The translations under genes were made by a program, and so were the position numbers. From contig JARFJB010000921.1 in NCBI GenBank assembly GCA_036346205.1, forward strand, positions 1,923,001 to 1,987,000: a DNA stretch of 64,000 nt, written 5' to 3'. The notes under the pieces were generated by a model. The model had not been told where the DNA came from, did no database searches, and saw only the letters and a program-made list of their open reading frames with translations. Position 1 is the stretch's first letter. The number at the start of each line of letters is the position of its first letter. Shown here piece after piece: positions 44,157 to 55,401 of the stretch. Origin of the DNA: Vesta saturnalis (taxonomy: Eukaryota; Arthropoda; Insecta; Coleoptera; Lampyridae).

Positions 44157-46965
44157 ATGGAAAAGTATGTCGGGCTTACAACCCTGCATATCCCTATCAC
44201 CAGGTGTATAGTGTTGTCTTTATTTCGACTTACGTGCATTCAACGTTAGATCTCTGCAACTCTAACCCTTTGACTTCGATGATGCTATCAAGTCGCGGAA
44301 TCGCGATTTCTACTCGGACGGCGGTTACAGGTTGACGGTTTTAAACGGTAGTAGTCGGCGCGAACGCGGCGATAGAGCACACCAGTTCTATTCGGATTCT
44401 TCTGGTAGCGCGAGATTGATAAAGGATTGATTAAAAAGAGAGTCTATATATTAATTTATTAATATTCTTTTTTGCAGCGCGTGCCGCGTTTTTATAAAGA
44501 ATTCGCGAGGGTGGTTACGAAACTTTGGTGGTGAGATTCCGTAGGCCAGTATTGGCGGAAGATGCTCTGACGTATACAAACTTTTAAACGTTTTTGGGAT
44601 TTACGTCTGGAGGGAGGATGCATGATTAATTATTGTGCAATTTTATGCAACGTTATGAAACATGTTTAACTTTTACTAAAACTTTTACGAATTTTTATAA
44701 TTGCTTGCACCTGTGCATTTAGCGAGTCACTTTATCTTAATAAATTCCGTGAATATTATATCAGTACTGGTATTTTACTTAGCAAATAATTAATAATAAT
44801 AAAAAATTTGGACATCTGACGGCGTCCCTTTACATTTTTTTTAAATCTAATAAACCTTAATCCTTTATCTTTCACCTTATACTTATATTCAATTTAATTA
44901 TTTTTGCACGAAATTCTAACATGATATCTGTCAATGTTTCTATTAGGAAATATCGTTAATATTAATGTACTATTCAACAATATATGGCAATTACTTCTCG
45001 CGTCATAAAAAAATTTACACAATATAAAGTCCGGAGATTTCCATAGTTCAATTACCTTCTTAAAGAAAATACGAGCTTGCAAAGGCGTTTCTACTTAACT
45101 CTCAACTATTTAGGATATATAAAGATACAAAAAGGCATGCTCCAAAATGAAGAAACGTAAAGTCCTCTATTTCCAAAATACACTAACTTCTTCATACTCT
45201 ACAATATTAGCGGGTTGTTGACGACGTAAATAATCATAACTACTGATTGCGATCACTTTAAATAATTCGCGACAAATTACTATGTTGACACCCTTTTCTA
45301 TATCCAATCCACTATACACGCTACAAACACTTTCCGCTATACCACTAATCCCGGCCCTTAGGCCTGCACCTCTCTGAACTACATGTCTTTCGCTTTCAAC
45401 TCTTAAAATCTATACTTCGACTGACTAATTACGAATAACTAATTTCTCTTATTTCCGCTCACAAAAATACACGCATACCAACGAACTCACACATTCACAT
45501 TTCATCTCTTATTTTAACTCGTGCACCAAACAAGGAACGGTGAAGACCATAACCAACTTGTATCACTCAAAATTCAACACTTCTCGTTTCATCAGAACGA
45601 CTGTAACTTGATACTCGCTTTACAGATAACAGCCCAACTAAAGCAACTAAACTGAAATTTTCACAACACATTCTCTCTTTTGACAACAAGTAAGAACGAC
45701 ATGCAATTCTTGTTAAGACACATGAACGAATAAAATTAGCAATATAAGGGCTCATTGTAAATTTTGCATGAAAAACAACTCTTAAACTTTAAATTCAACC
45801 TACAAACCAGCGAGTGCTTAATTTTTACTTCTACATTCAAAATAAATCAATCAAAAACTTTGATACACAGTCACCTATTATAAAAACCCCAAACAATCGC
45901 ACACGTGTGGTAAAGCGAGCTTTTAATTAGGAACGTAAATAACCCACCCCCAGCGAGTTGAACTAGACCGTAATTTAAAACTAATTAAATAGTGTCTAAA
46001 AAACTCTTAAAACATTTAATTAAAAATTTAGCAAGAAAAAGGTTATTTGTAATTCCACTTGAAATGTAATAGTTTAATTATTTAGTTAAAACAAATAAAA
46101 TTCGAATCAGTTTTAACGAATTATTTTAGTTTTATAAAGTGAACTTGAAAAGAATTAAATAACTACAACTTGCAAGGCACAACAAACGTTTTATGGAATA
46201 ATTACTGTTTAACTGTCACTGCGAAATTTAAATTACCTTTCTCACAAAAGGATTACGATTATATTTATTTAATACGTTTTTTCTAAGAGGTTTCATGGTT
46301 TATTTATATGCGAGTTATGTTAAGGCTGCGATTCAAAGTGCACTTTTTTATTGACTGATTTTTTTGTAATAAGTTTCTACCAAAATTTATTTGTTAATTA
46401 AAAATTGGAAAATAATTTGGGGGTAGTCTTCACCTCGACATAGAAGATTGACATTTATTCTTATATCTAATATTGGTTATTAACTTAAAAAAAAACTAAC
46501 AATTAATTTTTACAACGTGTCTCTTAAAGGCTAGAAACCGGTATTGTGTGAACTTTCGGTAGTACAATTAGAATAGTTGCGCAATCTTGAATTTAATTAG
46601 AATAAATAACGTTAATTAAATTTAAACCCAACTTTTCCTAAGAGACTATTTTACAATGTTACGAAGTAAAATTATTAACCAGGGGGTAATTGGAATAATA
46701 AACCAAATTTATAAACATATATTCCTGACAAAAGCATGTTATTTGTATATATAATAAATATATAATTACTCCTAGAGAAAAACTGTATTTATGAAATTGA
46801 TGAACTATTAATTAACAATATGATTTATAATATGTGCAAACACCCAACACGGAAATAATTATTTAATCCATCAAGTGTATTAATGAAGGCGTTTAACGCT
46901 GAGATGTTTTAAAAAAGTGGAGGTCGTTAATCGCGCATTAATATTCGAGTTGGTTACAATATTTA
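44157..46965. other. Unassigned sequence
   Basis: GC-richer at 44300-44560, AT-rich after. No coding or RNA motif recognised on either strand. Confidence 0.4.
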
Positions 46966-47217
46966 TCAGAGAATCACTTTCTGGAAGTTTATTGTTTTTT
47001 CAAAGTGAAAACTATATTGACCAGACTGCCATCTTCTAATGAAAGTACAGAACGCCTGAATGTTTAACTGACAGTTGCAATGCATTCATTGATAAATGTT
47101 TCATACAAATCAACGCAGCGCCTTATATCAACGTCATTTAAAATCGTTTATTAGTAGACCTTATTAATGCATGGTTTGGAGTTGCTTAATAATTTCCATT
47201 AATAAACGATTCTCTGA
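46966..47217. repeat. Possible short inverted-repeat element (252 bp)
   Basis: TCAGAGAATC at 46966-46975 is exactly mirrored by GATTCTCTGA at 47208-47217. The arms do not match further inward. No clear target duplication. Confidence 0.3.
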
Positions 47218-47459
47218 AAAAAATTTTAATAACAAAAATTAACGGTAGTTAAAATACAAATGATATTTTTACAAGCTACCGAGCACGAAAAATTTTCAAT
47301 AAAAAAACTTATTGGTATTTTTATATTAATTATGAAAAAATTTATTCATATGACCGTTAATAAAAGTATTAATTACAGCACACATATCAATAATGGACAT
47401 TTTTAATCCTTAAAATCTATAGTAACTAAAATCAACAAAATGTTGCGCAATTTTTAATT

Positions 47460-47758
47460 ATAAATGTCTGGTGTGGAACACCACACGACCTTCCAACCTA
47501 CAAAATGGAAATTAAAAGAAATGAAATAATTTTAATAACATTTTTTTTAGGATAATTATGCAACCTCTTTTAAAATTTCATTACGAAAATAGGCAACATT
47601 GTAAAAACCAAAACAATAATCTATGTCAAACAGACATTTAAAACTTCATATAGATGCTAACTTAAAGATTTAAAAGAAATAAATAATTTTTTTCACTATC
47701 AATCAAGTAAGCAGCACTTACAATATGTCGTTCTGGGGAAGTAGGTTGTATAGTACAT
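47460..47758. repeat. R2 dispersed repeat, copy 1
   Basis: CTGGTGTGGAA, ACCTACAAAATGGAAATTAA, TTACGAAAATAGGCAACATT and GATGCTAACTTAAA also occur in order at 48336-48640. The latter part matches 57819-58050 as well. Its right part (CACTTACAATATGTCGTTCT) is the uninterrupted version of the site that holds the element at 56206-57313. Confidence 0.75.
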
Positions 47759-47766
47759 TTCAAACC

Positions 47767-48815
47767 GGGCGGGCGTAAACTGTACACCACTAATGAGTTG
47801 TTACCTGCTGTAATTAAGCGTCCTCAAAATCATGCATGTAAACTGTACACTGGATTTTAAAATTCTCAATATGGAATTCCTTAATTACCTCCTCGGGGCT
47901 CAGTAATCTCTATACACAAATGTATGTCTTATAAATAAAATTATTGTCATTTATTTACTAGATATAGGTAGTTATCACATAACTTTCGAGTACATATCTG
48001 ATCAGTTTATTGTTAAATAAAGCTTAATTTATCAATCAAAAGTACTTTTCAAGAGCTTTCCAGTGATGTATCGCAAGGGGTGGGGGTTCCATTTAAGATT
48101 CAAAAATTGAGGTGGTTAGGGGGTGGGAATGTTGAGATATCGATATGCTAGTGGGCCTACTTTGGTTCTGCAGAAAAGGTTTTGAGCAGTTTTTGATATT
48201 TCTTATTTAAAAGAAAATATGGCCAATTGAAGCTTTCCAAAAAGAGACATTGTATTTACCTAATGTCAATTTCTTTATTTTAAACTAATGTTAGTTATTC
48301 CTTTGTCAGTGATACTTTAATTGGGAATAATGCAAACTTAAATATCTGGTGTGGAAAAGCACGACCATCCAACCTACAAAATGGAAATTAAAAGAAGTTT
48401 TGTTATAATTATTATGTAACCCTTTTATAATAAGTTCATTACGAAAATAGGCAACATTGTACAAACAAAAACAAGAATCTTTGTCAAACAGACGTTTAAA
48501 ACCTCATGTCAGATAGAGGTTAATAGACATCTAGATGCTAACTTAAAAATATTCCAAAGCCGCCAACTTCTATAAAAATATCTATAATACAGATTAAGCA
48601 ATTTCACTCACATTTATTTAATTTTTACATTTATTTCGTTTTATATTAAGAACCTTGGCAAATGAACGTTACGCATGAGTAAATTTTCTCTCTAATGAGT
48701 TTTACCTTTGATGTACACTTTACCTGCACCTTTCTTGTAACTATTTTTGTTTGGTGTACAGATTACATATCGGAGTTATCCCTGAGGTAGTTTGGTGTAC
48801 ACTTTACATCCGCCC
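47767..48815. mobile_element. Non-autonomous DNA element with 8-bp target duplication (1049 bp)
   Basis: The ends are GGGCGGGCGTAAACTGTACA at 47767 and, mirrored at 48815, GGGCGGATGTAAAGTGTACA. Both flanks carry the identical 8 bases TTCAAACC (47759-47766 and 48816-48823). The core word GTAAACTGTACAC recurs subterminally: direct at 47775 and 47837, inverted at 48711, 48753 and 48794. A copy of R2 fills part of the interior. An 8-bp duplication is typical of hAT, P and Merlin elements. The superfamily is not decided. Confidence 0.75.
48336..48640. repeat. R2 dispersed repeat, copy 2
   Basis: It matches copy 1 at 47460 and lies inside the 8-bp-duplication element. Confidence 0.7.
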
Positions 48816-48840
48816 TTCAAACCACGGTAAGAAAGTACTA

Positions 48841-48905
48841 TTTTGCAGACCGATCACGTTTATAGACCGAACCGTCAGGCGAGGTCTGTAATGTGAGGTC
48901 TGCAA
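48841..48905. repeat. Nested small inverted repeat
   Basis: TTTTGCAGACC is mirrored by GGTCTGCAA, and inside it ATAGACC by GGTCTGTAAT. A GC-rich CCGTCAGGCG lies between. Confidence 0.45.
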
Positions 48906-49197
48906 TAGTACAAATAATTGTAATTGCAAGAGTAAATAGATATTGTGCCACTAAGGAATCATTTTTGTTTAATCGAATTACTATTTTATTACGAACTAGC
49001 CGTGTGCTCCATGGTCAGTTTCTATGCGTATTTCCTACCTTTATTTTCATGTCGATGCGAGACATTTCCCTTTTGATAAATCAGCCCTTAAATTAGTGCA
49101 AACGTATTTTTTATTAGGTACTTACTTTTGGAAGTTTTTCAGAAACCTAAATACCAACTTCCACGTTTCTAACTTAAGAAATGACTACCACATACAG

Positions 49198-49202
49198 ACA
49201 TA
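49198..49202. repeat. Target-site duplication of the copia element, left
   Basis: ACATA, identical to 53934-53938. Confidence 0.85.
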
Positions 49203-49453
49203 TGAAGTTTAATAAAACGGAGCCTCCAGAATTATGTACTTTTATTTAGCAACAAAATTAAGACACACATTATAAAAATCAATAATATTACAATAAACAA
49301 AAACACAACAACATTTCAACTACTACTATAATAATAAACACGCACACCCTAAACACTAACTACAGAACTACACAATGTTACAACACACAGAAGTGCCTTC
49401 ATGGCATTCTCAGTATTGACAACACGACAACATAACATATTTGTACTTCAACA
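49203..49453 (-). repeat. 3-prime LTR of the copia element
   Basis: On the minus strand it runs from TGTTGAAG to TTAAACTTCA. A purine tract GTGGGGGAG (opposite strand of 49454-49462) lies just upstream and would prime plus-strand DNA synthesis. Confidence 0.93.
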
Positions 49454-49534
49454 CTCCCCCACAAATCCAGTAATGTTGGAATGTATTTCAAAGCAACTTA
49501 CTTAACTATTTCGTATTCTAACAAGCATTCATAG

Positions 49535-49726
49535 GTACTTCATATTTGACATATATTTAGTAAACTTCTAAAATAAACGAATTTTGTTTTAGCTAACGCT
49601 TTACTTAATATGTCTGCTTGTTGAATCTCAGTACTTCATATTTGACATATATTTAGTAAACTTCTAAAATAAACGAATTTTGTTTTAGCTAACGCTTTAG
49701 TTAATATGTCTGCTTGTTGAATCTCA
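49535..49726 (-). repeat. 96-bp tandem duplication over the pol stop codon
   Basis: 49535-49630 and 49631-49726 are almost identical. The unit is 32 codons long and contains the end of RNase H and the stop codon, so a second, non-coding copy of the gene end follows the real stop. Confidence 0.9.
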
Positions 49727-51705
49727 GTAGGTATATAATACAGTTTCACTTTATTTTGTTCAACACAATTACGTATAAAATGGTATTTAGTGTCAATATG
49801 TTTTGATCTTTTTGTTTCCAAAGTACAAGCCATTTTTATACATGATTGGTTGTCTTCATACACTTTAATAAACTTAGTGTTACTGTCTAAAATCTCATCT
49901 AACAAATGTAAAAAGAACATAGATTCACTTACACACAAAGATAATGCAATATACTCTGATTCAGAGCTTGAAAGTGCAACAACATCTTGTTTCTTAGTCT
50001 TCCAGTATATTGTATTATTGTTAACTTTTACAATAAATCCAGCAACACTTTTACGATCCCAATCGTTTGCAAAATCTGAATCAACATAACTGCTTATTTC
50101 TATTTCAGACTTCAAAATAAGATTTTTAGTAAATTTAAGACCATACCCTTCTGTCAGTTTCAAATATTTCAATACATTCTTTAAGTAATTCCAGTGTTCA
50201 GCACTAAAACAATTTTGAAATTGGCTAAAATAAGTAATGGCGAAACAAAGATCTGGTCTAGAGCCTAACATAATGTACATGAGGCATCCTAACAATTCTC
50301 TGTAAGGCAATTTACTAAATATCCCATTATTCTCATTACGCAACTTCAACTTTGGTTGCATTGGTACCTCACAAGTTTTACAATTTATCATATCAAATTT
50401 CTGCAACACTTTTCTAATTAATGTTTTTTGTGATAAATATAATATATCATTCCTTTTTGTGATTTCTAAACCCAGAAAAACAATATTTTTGTTTGAAAAT
50501 TCTTTCATTTTGAAATGTTTAAAGAGATAAGCTTTAATACAATTTAAATCTGTCTCTGTTTTTGAAACGATAATAAAAACATCTATATGAATTAAAATGA
50601 AAGTAAATTCTTTAAAATATAGACAAGGATCCTTTTTGAAACGTTGAAAGCCATAGTTAATTAGTGATTCATTAATCATTGTGTTCCAACATTTTGGTGA
50701 TTGTCGCAAACCGTACAAGGCATTTTTTAATTTACAAACTAATTTTTTATTAGAGCTTATTAAACCTTCTGGTTGCTCCATGTATACAGGACTTTTCAAT
50801 GTTCCATTTAAGAATGCAGACGTTACATCAAACTGTGTTATTAGTAAATCATTTTGAACAAGTAAAGATAGTAAAAGTCTAATAGTAGGCATTCTAACAA
50901 CTGGAGAATAAACATCGTCAAATACAGAATTTTGTTTAAAACCACGTGCCACAAGTCTGGCTTTCTTCACAAGATTACTCTCAACTTCTTTTTCACGAAA
51001 TACCCATCTAGAGTCTATAATTTCAGCTTTATCTGGCGGTAATACAAGACCCCACGTTTCATTTTCTATCAAGGACTTCAACTCACTTTCAATAGCTGTT
51101 TTCCAACCTTCATCTTTCTGAATAGCTTCTTTGTAGTTTCTTGGAACTTCACATATTAGATGACCTACTGATAATGCTGAAAACAGATTATAGTCCTTTT
51201 CATCGTCCCACATATCATTATTTAGTTCATACTCTTCCAAATATGTTGGTCTTTTTCTTTCATGCGTGCTTCTTCTTGTTTGCGTATCTAATTTCCGTCT
51301 CTCTTGAGGGCTTTCTTTCTCATTTGTAATAACTTCTGGATTGTCCGTATCAATTTTATTTGATTCTTCTATAAACTCTTCTTCTAGTACTACTTTATTT
51401 CCATTTCCATAATTTTCTTGAAAAATTGTGTTTCTTCCTATGATAATTTTCTTCACATTTCGATCATAAAGGCGATATCCATTATCTGCGTATCCAATCA
51501 TGGTTAGCTTTTGACTATGTTGGTCCAATTTCGATGTTCTAACTTCCTTGGGAATCAAATTATATGTTGGACAGCCAAACAATTTTATCTTCTCTAAATT
51601 TTGTTTACAGCCAAACCACAACTCAGCAGGCATCTTTGATTGACAAATAGCTCTTGTTGGCAGTCGATTAATTAAGTATACTGAGGTCCTAACGGCTTCT
51701 CCCAC
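49636..51705 (-). pseudogene. copia pol, C-terminal part: end of integrase, reverse transcriptase, RNase H
   Basis: A continuous 689-residue frame. It starts within the integrase C-terminal region (MGEAVRTSVYLINRLPTRAI, the family phrase after the catalytic core). It passes an acidic linker and reaches the reverse transcriptase: WGLVLPPDKAEIIDSRWVFR, FDVTSAFLNG (first RT Asp) and ALYGLRQSPKCW. The YVDD box reads HIDV (50578-50589), so one of the two catalytic aspartates of the box is lost. RNase H follows with YVDSDFAND, SSSESEYIA, EDNQSC and KHIDTKYHFIR. The frame ends at 49636. The lost aspartate predicts an inactive enzyme. Confidence 0.9.
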
Positions 51706-51940
51706 AGTTCCTTTTCAGCTTTGCATCATAAATAAGACACCTTGCCTTATCCATGATTGTCCGATTATACCGTTCTGCAACACCATTTTGTTCAGGGTTG
51801 TATGGTACTGTATACCGTATCTTGATTCCTTGTTCTATACAAAATTTCTTGAATACATTTGACGAGTATTCACCACCATTATCACAACGTAAAGTGTGAA
51901 TTTTCTTGCTAAATTTTGTTTCAACCATAGATACATACAT
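51689..51940 (-). pseudogene. copia integrase core fragment
   Basis: An open frame with LRCDNGGEYSS (central catalytic Asp) and NPEQNGVAERYNRTI (catalytic Glu). It overlaps the following pol frame and is separated from it and from the upstream part by frameshifts. The start of the core with its first Asp (about 51940-52044) is also out of frame. Confidence 0.85.
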
Positions 51941-52043
51941 TTTAAATTTTGCACAACCTCATCTTTGTTTGATATTAAATAAACAACACCGAAATGTGAG
52001 AATGGTCTATAAAAGTAACGAAATAGCGCTTACCATCAAAGTC

Positions 52044-52454
52044 TCAGGAGTTATTGGTCCACACATCACTAGATATAATTTCCAGAAAATCCTTAGCTTT
52101 TCTGTGTTCCGCAACCTCTTGAAATGGGAGACGGGTTTGTTTTCCCAGTTGACGCACTTCACAAAACACTGGTGCAGGATACTTGGATGAATGCCCCATC
52201 TTTCGATGCATCAACATTTGGTCAGCAATTCCAATAACTGCACTGTTCTGTTCTGGTACACTAAAAATAATCACATACAAATTTCCTTTTAATGATCCTG
52301 ATAAAATAATGTCTTTGTCCCTAACAATTAGAACTTGTTTTTCTTTAAAAATAACCTGCAACCCACTTTGTTCCAATTTTCTGACAGATAGTAAATTATA
52401 ATTTATATTTTCACACAACCAAACCTGTTTCATAGTAATATTACGTCCTGTCAA
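52044..52454 (-). pseudogene. copia protease-integrase linker and zinc-binding region
   Basis: The frame has VWLCENINYNLLSVRKLEQS, typical of the region after the protease, and LMHRKMGH with the first zinc ligands of the integrase HHCC domain. LGKQTRLPF follows. Fewer residues than usual separate the histidines from the cysteines, which indicates a deletion. It ends in IISSDVW before a frameshift. Confidence 0.8.
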
Positions 52455-52572
52455 ACTTTTTAAATTTAAATTTCCTTCTTCGATTGCTGTTAGAGTTTCA
52501 CCGGCCTTAGCTACATTTATTTTAACACAAATGTCCTTTTATCATAAATAAGTTCTTTAAATTTCTCATCTA

Positions 52573-53562
52573 CTAAATGATTTGTAGCCCGCTGTCACAA
52601 CAGTTTACAACTTCACTATTATTACCAAAAACTTCGTTATCTTCGGATGTTGTCAAAAAAGATATGTTTTCTTCTTTACTGGTCTGTTGCACAACATGCA
52701 CATTTCCTGGATTAAACATACCTCTAGTTGAATCTTTATTATTTCCTCTGGAGTAATATTTTCCTCTATTAAATCCACTTTCTGGGCATTGAGCTCGTTT
52801 ATGTCCTATTTTGTGACATCCATGACATTTAAAAGGAAAATCAAAACTCGAGTTATTGCTCCTAATAAAATTTCCTCTACCATACGTTCCTCTTCCATAA
52901 CCTCTTCTTCTCGACCTTGTTCCAAAACCTCTGCCACTGTTATAACCTACAAAAGCTGAACTATTTGTACTTGTTTCGGACTTATACTTTACTTGACGAG
53001 CTTCTTCCAGTAGCAATTTGTTCTTTACAAAGTCCATGTCTATACTAGCCTGATTTTGGCAGAACATTATATCTATTGCTGTAGTTACCGCTTGATAGGA
53101 TTCCGGCATTGAAGATAACAACTGCAATCCAAGCTCGCTTTCTTCAACTTTACTTCCAGCGGCTTTTAGTTCACATACAGTCTGTTCAAACTGTGTTAAA
53201 TACTCGGTCATTGTCTGGTCTGCATTGAACTTTAAATTGCGTAACTTTTTCTGCAAAGTTACCTGGTTTGATATTCCCTTCTTGGCGTACGTACTACTCG
53301 ATGATTCCATAATTTCCTTTGCCGCAGCTTTAGTCTTTAACATTTCCAAAATGTTATCATCTATACATTGTACTATTATTGTACGTGCCTTAACTTCATT
53401 TTTCTGATAAGTAGCATGTCCTTCAGTTCCAACTGCTGGAGGTGTTTCCATAATAACTTTTAATACACCCTGCTGTTCCAACAAAAGTCTAACACGAAAG
53501 TCCCAGTTTGAAAATGATGTTCCATTAAACGGTTTTACATAAAAGAGCTGCTTTTCCGCCAT
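52573..53562 (-). pseudogene. copia gag with start of protease
   Basis: I place the start at the ATG at 53562 (MAEKQLFYVKPFNGTSFSNW), because copia-type Gag begins just before the WxxW-like region; an upstream in-frame ATG at 53631 is possible. The capsid-like part has LRNLKFNADQTMTEYLTQFE. An Arg/Gly-rich stretch precedes a CCHC zinc knuckle (CHGCHKIGHKRAQC, 52786-52827) that binds RNA. The protease active-site triad DSG lies at 52588-52596. A frameshift directly after it ends the frame, so Gag-Pol cannot be made in one piece. Confidence 0.88.
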
Positions 53563-53668
53563 TTTTCCGGCTTTTTTTGCTAAATTTCCAAGCAAAGTGT
53601 ACCTGTTTCTTCTTGACAGTTCCAATTTCAATCAATTTTCAAGATATTCCGGCTAGTTTTAGCATTTA

Positions 53669-53682
53669 CTGGGCCCATAACC
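53669..53682 (-). promoter_or_regulatory. Primer-binding site for initiator tRNA-Met (internal)
   Basis: On the minus strand GGTTATGGGCCCAG directly follows the 5-prime LTR. It is complementary to the anticodon arm, not the 3-prime end, of eukaryotic initiator tRNA-Met. This is the copia mode of priming with a tRNA fragment. Confidence 0.85.
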
Positions 53683-53933
53683 TGAAGTTTAATAAAACGG
53701 AGCCTCCAGAATTATGTACTTTTATTTAGCAACAAAATTAAGACACACATTATAAAAATCAATAATATTACAATAAACAAAAACACAACAACATTTCAAC
53801 TACTACTATAATAATAAACACGCACACCCTAAACAGTAACTACAGAACTACACAATGTTACAACACACAGAAGTGCCTTCATAGCATTCTCAGTATTGAC
53901 AACACGACAACATAACACATTTGTACTTCAACA
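53683..53933 (-). repeat. 5-prime LTR of the copia element
   Basis: 251 bases, three differences from the other LTR. It would carry the promoter. Confidence 0.93.
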
Positions 53934-54073
53934 ACATACATACAGAATAAGCGAATTATATTGTTGGATGTATTTAGAAAAATAATCTTTAAAATTCAAG
54001 CTTTGTCAAGTGTGTAAATTGAGTAGCAGACTGAGTGTGTTTTTTTTGTATCAAAACAGCTTGGCAATTTAAA

Positions 54074-55205
54074 ATGTCAGAGGAAGTAATATCCTGTACG
54101 CCTCCTGAACTCCGAGCGTCTGATCTGGCCACGGTTGAAAATTTATAACCCGAGGCCTCAAAAGACTGGTACAATAAAGCATACACCAATTTCAAAACAT
54201 AGTGTAATGAGATAAATGTGACCGAAGTAAGTGAAAATATTTTATTAGCGTGCTTTAAACAAAAATCGTTAATATATAAATCATCCACACTTTGGTCATT
54301 TTATTCGATGCTTAAAAGTACCATAAAACTAAAAGATAACATGGATATATCGAAATTTGTAAAATTAGTGGCGTTTTTAAAACGCCAAAATGTTGGCTAC
54401 AAACCCAAAAAATCATTGGTATTAGATATAACCCAAGTCAATACATTTTTGAAAATAGTACCAGATACAGCATTTATTGCCATAAAAGTAAGTACATATA
54501 GCCAGTTTTTAATCTAGTTATTCATGTATAAAATTATAGGCTGCTTTAATTATGGGTGTTGCGGGGGCTTGTAGAGGTGATGAGCTTACAAAAATGAGTA
54601 TCCAGGATTTGAAGGTAAAGGATGACATTGTTGTTGTCAACATCCCCGACTCAAAAACTGGGGTTGCTAGGAAGTTCGTTATTGAACTCTTAAAAGGTAC
54701 CTTGCAATGCGGCCTTCAGAGCAACGTTTATTTTTAAGCGTACGAAATGGCAAGGTAACAAAGCAGCCAATTGGACACAACACCTTCGGTACAATGCCTA
54801 AAAAAATTGCGGAATTTATGAAATTGGAAAATTCTCATCTTTATACTGGACATTGCTTCCGTAGAACGTCCGCTACTGCACTTGCTTTGCGCGGTGGTGA
54901 TATTTTAGATGTGAAGCGTCACGGGGGCTGGAGATCGTCAAATGTGGCCGAGGGGTATGTTGAGGACTCCATAGAGGGGAAAAATAGCTAAGATGGTACT
55001 GGCATCAGAACCAGGCCCATCTTTGGTATCGGCATCCACAATTTCTTCAGAGGTACTTGATGCGCCTCCACAAGAAAGTTCTACATATTTAAACCCAATT
55101 AACGAATTAAATTCTGAAGTCACATATCCCTTAATAATTTGAAAACTAGAATTACATTACAAAATTGTACAAATTGTACTTTTCAATTTCATATTCACAA
55201 TAATG
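54074..55205 (+). pseudogene. Crypton-like tyrosine recombinase, spliced and broken
   Basis: The frame opens MSEEVISCTPPELRASDLAT, has stops at 54146 (TAA) and 54200 (TAG), then continues with TLWSFYSMLKSTIKLK and FVKLVAFLKRQNVGYKPKKS, the DNA-binding half. A 52-base GT-AG intron (54488-54539) joins to AALIMGVAGACRGDELTKM, which holds the first catalytic Arg. A one-base shift near 54692 leads to the C-terminal half with YTGHCFRRTSATALALRGGD (His-x-x-Arg), RHGGWRSS and EGYVEDS (Tyr nucleophile). All hallmark residues R, H, R, W and Y are present. A Cys/Asn-rich tail (NCTNCTFQFHIHNN, near 55165) in another frame is also family-typical. Confidence 0.85.
54488..54539 (+). other. Intron in the Crypton-like gene
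   Basis: GTAAGT donor and AAATTATAG acceptor, phase 0. Conserved recombinase sequence continues across it. Confidence 0.8.
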
Positions 55206-55401
55206 TCAATTATTTGTTTCTAAAGTTATGTACAAGCCAGCGATCTAAAACAATAAAATTAGTTATTAAATATACAGTTAATTTTAATTCAATATTACCT
55301 TCCGTGAATTTCCCTGAAAGTACATCTAATCTCATTCTTGGTACAAACGAAATGTAGGTCAGAATTGTCGTTTATTAGTTGTCACCATGATGTAAATAGA
55401 C

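Larger units (their letters stand above)
49203..53933 (-). mobile_element. Ty1/copia LTR retrotransposon
   Basis: The element is 4.7 kb with 251-base LTRs at both ends (49203-49453 and 53683-53933) that differ at three positions. A perfect 5-base target duplication ACATA flanks it. The gene order gag, protease, integrase, reverse transcriptase, RNase H on the minus strand is that of Ty1/copia. Next to the 5-prime LTR is a primer-binding site complementary to the anticodon arm of initiator tRNA-Met, as known for Drosophila copia. The coding region is broken, so it is probably young but defective. Confidence 0.95.

Noticed and set aside
42990..44700. Solo LTR beginning TGTTACGG
   Set aside because: No CA end, target duplication or second copy could be found in the window.
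47767..48815. Assignment of the 8-bp-duplication element to hAT or Merlin
   Set aside because: Duplication length alone does not separate hAT, P and Merlin, and the ends match no consensus I can recall; left unclassified.
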